From: Candidatus Bathyarchaeota archaeon
Lineage (GTDB): Archaea > Thermoproteota > Bathyarchaeia > TCS64
Direction: 5' to 3'
Assembly: GCA_020346605.1 (NCBI GenBank)
Contig: CP070784.1
Span: 646,555-708,630, forward strand
Length of the DNA stretch: 62,076 nucleotides
Part shown: positions 59,394 to 62,076 of the stretch, one piece after another
Layout of the letters: every line of letters begins with the position of its first letter
Numbering within the stretch: position 1 is the stretch's first letter
Program-made: the position numbers and the translations under genes
Notes under the pieces: model-generated
Database searches by the model: none
Told to the model about the DNA's origin: nothing
Seen by the model: the letters and a program-made list of their open reading frames with translations, nothing else

Positions 59394-62076
59394 ATGTCGA
59401 AGGTGATAGACGCAATCAAATTCGGAGTCCTTCCCCCCGACGAGATCCGCAGGCTCTCAGTCGTCGAGATCAGCACATCGGACACCTACGACGAGGACGG
59501 CGGACCTATCTCCATGGGGCTGATGGACCAGAGACTGGGAACCCTGGAGCCCAGGCAGAGGTGCAGGACTTGCGGCAACATCTCCGTTAACTGCCCCGGG
59601 CACTACGGGCACATCGAGCTGGCCGTGTCCGTCGTCCACGTGGAGTTCGCGAAGCAGATCTACAAGCTTCTCGCGGTCACGTGCAGGAGCTGCGGCAGGA
59701 TCCTCCTCACGAGCGAGCAGATCGAGGAGCTGCAGAAGACCCACAAGGAGGAGATCAGGCTCTTCGGCAACGTCAGCGAGGAGACATTGAAGGAAACGCT
59801 GAAGAAGGCGAAGAAGTACAAGAAGTTCAAGGAGTGCCCCCACTGCGGTATGGTCCAGTCCAACGTCAAGTTCGTCAAGCCCACCACATTTCTCGAGATA
59901 GAGCAGGAGGAGTTGGACATCGACGACGAGTCCCTAGTCGAGGAGGTCAGCCGAAGGCTCACCCCCAACATGATAAGGGAGTGGTTCGAGAGGATCTCGG
60001 ACGAGGACCTCAAGCTGATCGATTTCGAGCCCAGCGTCGCACGACCCGAGTGGATGGTCCTCCAAGTCCTGCCCGTGCCGCCGGTGGACGTCCGCCCCAG
60101 CATCATCCTCGAGTCCGGCATCAGGGCCGAAGACGACCTCACCCACAAGCTCGTCGACATCATTAGGATCAACCAGAGGCTAAGGGAGAACATCGAGGCC
60201 GGCGCGCCGACCCTCATCATAGAGGACCTATCCGAGCTCCTTCAATACCACATCACCACGTACTTCAACAACGAAGTCTCAGGCATCCCCCCCGCACGCC
60301 ACAGGTCCGGGCGGACTCTGAAGAGCCTCGCGCAGAGGCTGAAAGGAAAGGAGGGCAGGTTCAGGGGCAACCTCTCCGGCAAGAGAGTGGATTATTCGGC
60401 CAGGACGGTGATCTCGCCAGATCCGAACTTGGACATCAACGAGGTCGGCGTCCCCGTCCACATCGCGACGCGCCTCACCGTCCCTGACATCATCACCGAG
60501 AGGAACATCGACGAGATGAGGAAGCTCGTAATTAACGGCCCGTACAGGCATCCTGGCGCGCTCTACATCGTCCGCCCCGACAACAAGCGGATCAGGCTAG
60601 AGTTCGTCGCGGACAGGAGCGTGGTCGCGGAGAGCCTGGAGCCTGGATTCATCGTCGAGCGCCACCTTAAAAACGGCGACACGGCCCTGTTCAACAGACA
60701 GCCCAGCCTCCACAGGATGAGCATCATGGCCCATAGGGTGAAGGTGCTCCCCTACAGGACCTTCAGAATGCACCTCACCGTCTGCCCGCCATACAACGCG
60801 GATTTTGACGGTGACGAGATGAACCTCCACATCCCTCAGAGCAAGGAAGCACAGACGGAAGCCCGGCTGCTCATGCAGGTGCAGGACCAGATCCTCTCGC
60901 CGAGGTACGGGGCTCCCATAATAGGCGCCACCAAGGACTTCATCACCGGTGCCTACCTGCTCACACGGGAGGAGACTATGCTCACCGCTGACGAGGTCGG
61001 AAAACTCATCGCGGCCACAGGCTATAATGGGCCGGAGCCCGAGCCGACGGTCGCGGAGCCTGAGTCCATGTGGTCGGGCAAGGACGTGTTCAGCCTCTTC
61101 CTTCCGCCGGACTTCAACTTCGTGACTCGCGCAAACATCTGCCGCCACTGCACCACTTGCGAGAGGGAGAAGTGCCCCTACGACTCGTATGTCATCATCA
61201 GGGGAGGTAGGCTCGTCACCGGGGTTATAGACAAGAACAGCATCGGCGCCGAGAGGGCCGAGACGATCTTTCACCGCGTCATCAAGGACTACGGCACCGA
61301 CGTAGGTCACGATTTCCTGAACTCGTCCACCAAACTGATCAACGAGTTCCTCTCTCTGAAAGGCTTCACTTTCTCGCTCGACGAGCTCACCATCGGGAAG
61401 ATGGAGCAACAGAACATCAACAGGGTGATGAACCGGATGGAGAAGAACGTCAACAAGCTGATCGAGGACCTCAACACGGGTGAGCTGGAGAGGCTTCCGG
61501 GACAGAGCCTCCAAGAGACCTTCGAGATCCAAGTGATGAACGAACTCGCTAAGGCGAGGGACAAGGCCGGCGAGACCGTGGAGACCGGGCTGGGGATGCA
61601 GAACGCCGGGATCATCATGACCCGGAGCGGCGCCAGGGGCTCCAGCCTCAACATCGGCCAGATGATGGGTTCCGTGGGACAGCAGGCCATCCGTGGCAAG
61701 AGGATCATGAGGGGCTACATGAACAGGACTCTCCCCCACTTCAGGGAGCACGACCCCGCTCCAGAGGCCAGGGGCTTCGTCTACAACTGCTACAGGGACG
61801 GGCTGACGCCCATCGAGTTCTTCTTCCACGCCATGGGTGGAAGGGAGGGGCTGGTCGACACGGCGGTCCGCACTCAGCAGAGCGGCTACATGCAGCGCCG
61901 CCTCATCAACGCCCTGGAGCACCTCAGGGTCGAGTACGACGGCACTGTCCGGGATTCATCCGGGGACATCGTCCAGTTCAAGTACGGCGAGGACGGCGTC
62001 GACCCCGCGAAGAGCGACCACGGGAAGGCGGTGGACGTCGGCCTCCTCATAGAGAGGGTCAAGATAGCGATGCCAG
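59394..62076 (+). CDS. rpoA1: RNA polymerase subunit A' (partial at window end)
   Basis: This gene starts at ATG 59394, three bases after rpoB, and runs open to the window edge (894 codons and one base). It has the zinc knuckle CRTCGN with NCPGHYGH, a second CxxC pair, and the catalytic NADFDGD (residues 468-474), which holds the three Mg-binding aspartates. The last residues read KIAMP, near the normal end of subunit A'. The gene is not frameshifted, but its stop is beyond the window. A'' is expected downstream. Confidence 0.97.
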   Translation, partial: MSKVIDAIKFGVLPPDEIRRLSVVEISTSDTYDEDGGPISMGLMDQRLGTLEPRQRCRTCGNISVNCPGHYGHIELAVSVVHVEFAKQIYKLLAVTCRSCGRILLTSEQIEELQKTHKEEIRLFGNVSEETLKETLKKAKKYKKFKECPHCGMVQSNVKFVKPTTFLEIEQEELDIDDESLVEEVSRRLTPNMIREWFERISDEDLKLIDFEPSVARPEWMVLQVLPVPPVDVRPSIILESGIRAEDDLTHKLVDIIRINQRLRENIEAGAPTLIIEDLSELLQYHITTYFNNEVSGIPPARHRSGRTLKSLAQRLKGKEGRFRGNLSGKRVDYSARTVISPDPNLDINEVGVPVHIATRLTVPDIITERNIDEMRKLVINGPYRHPGALYIVRPDNKRIRLEFVADRSVVAESLEPGFIVERHLKNGDTALFNRQPSLHRMSIMAHRVKVLPYRTFRMHLTVCPPYNADFDGDEMNLHIPQSKEAQTEARLLMQVQDQILSPRYGAPIIGATKDFITGAYLLTREETMLTADEVGKLIAATGYNGPEPEPTVAEPESMWSGKDVFSLFLPPDFNFVTRANICRHCTTCEREKCPYDSYVIIRGGRLVTGVIDKNSIGAERAETIFHRVIKDYGTDVGHDFLNSSTKLINEFLSLKGFTFSLDELTIGKMEQQNINRVMNRMEKNVNKLIEDLNTGELERLPGQSLQETFEIQVMNELAKARDKAGETVETGLGMQNAGIIMTRSGARGSSLNIGQMMGSVGQQAIRGKRIMRGYMNRTLPHFREHDPAPEARGFVYNCYRDGLTPIEFFFHAMGGREGLVDTAVRTQQSGYMQRRLINALEHLRVEYDGTVRDSSGDIVQFKYGEDGVDPAKSDHGKAVDVGLLIERVKIAMP

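Overview
The window is a gene-dense, roughly 57-60% G+C stretch of an archaeal chromosome. The information-processing genes point to the TACK side of the archaea, most likely Bathyarchaeia or a near relative. An eS26 ribosomal protein gene is present (a family found in TACK/Asgard archaea and eukaryotes, not in typical Euryarchaeota), RNA polymerase subunit B is a single unsplit 1111-residue chain, and there are an Orc1/Cdc6 initiator, RIO2 kinase, LSm, eL37 and uS10. Many genes have a TATA-like box about 25-32 bp before the start codon and no Shine-Dalgarno sequence, as expected for leaderless archaeal transcripts; others have clear GGAGG-type sites. Lineage assignment is inference. No tRNA, rRNA, CRISPR array or intact insertion sequence was seen.

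Layout. 1-1900 is a gene-poor edge with gene relics, a cluster of TGGTACCA palindromes, two small genes (a membrane protein and a winged-helix protein) and three tiny tandem ORFs. 1.9-7 kb holds a divergent regulator, a GlmL/MutL-type ASKHA ATPase with a barrel-sandwich partner, and an amidase. 7-14 kb has a small basic protein, a large surface protein, an FrhB-like iron-sulfur protein, a fused ADP-forming acyl-CoA synthetase and a BioD/DRTGG protein. 14-19.5 kb is a tetrahydromethanopterin-related cluster (DHPS-like, beta-RFAP synthase, DUF447) flanked by a nucleotidyltransferase and a CitG-like protein. 19.4-23.3 kb holds RIO2, an AIR-synthase-like protein, Orc1/Cdc6 and a small winged-helix protein. 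23.3-29.8 kb has a GatA-type amidase with a GatC/AtzG-like small partner, an exported coiled-coil protein, a membrane-tethered winged-helix regulator, an MFS transporter and a TPR protein.

30-38.4 kb carries purine biosynthesis genes (purSLQ as an overlapping operon, then purE and purC), interrupted by a PhoU-type regulator, a zinc ribbon, a carbamoylase-type nitrilase, uS10, a glycosidase relic and a purC relic. 38.4-50 kb contains a CDP-alcohol phosphatidyltransferase, eS26, and accessory hydrolases and transporters: two serine hydrolases, an M24 peptidase relic, an MBL protein, an SGNH esterase, two MFS carriers, a YtcJ-type amidohydrolase and a gamma-glutamylcyclotransferase-like protein. 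50-55 kb holds a DUF4443 regulator divergent from an ECF S-component, a putative metallopeptidase, an orphan DNA methyltransferase with an unknown neighbour, a JAMM protease and a HAD phosphatase. 55-62 kb has eL37 and LSm, a long AT-rich leader, rpoB, and rpoA1, which runs off the end.

Together the genes suggest an anaerobic, peptide- or amino-acid-degrading archaeon. Amidases, a carbamoylase and peptidase-like enzymes would feed acyl-CoA intermediates into ADP-forming acyl-CoA synthetase, and one-carbon units would travel on a methanopterin-type cofactor. Three clear gene relics (GH1 glycosidase, M24 peptidase, a second purC) show recent gene loss by internal deletion in otherwise tightly packed DNA.
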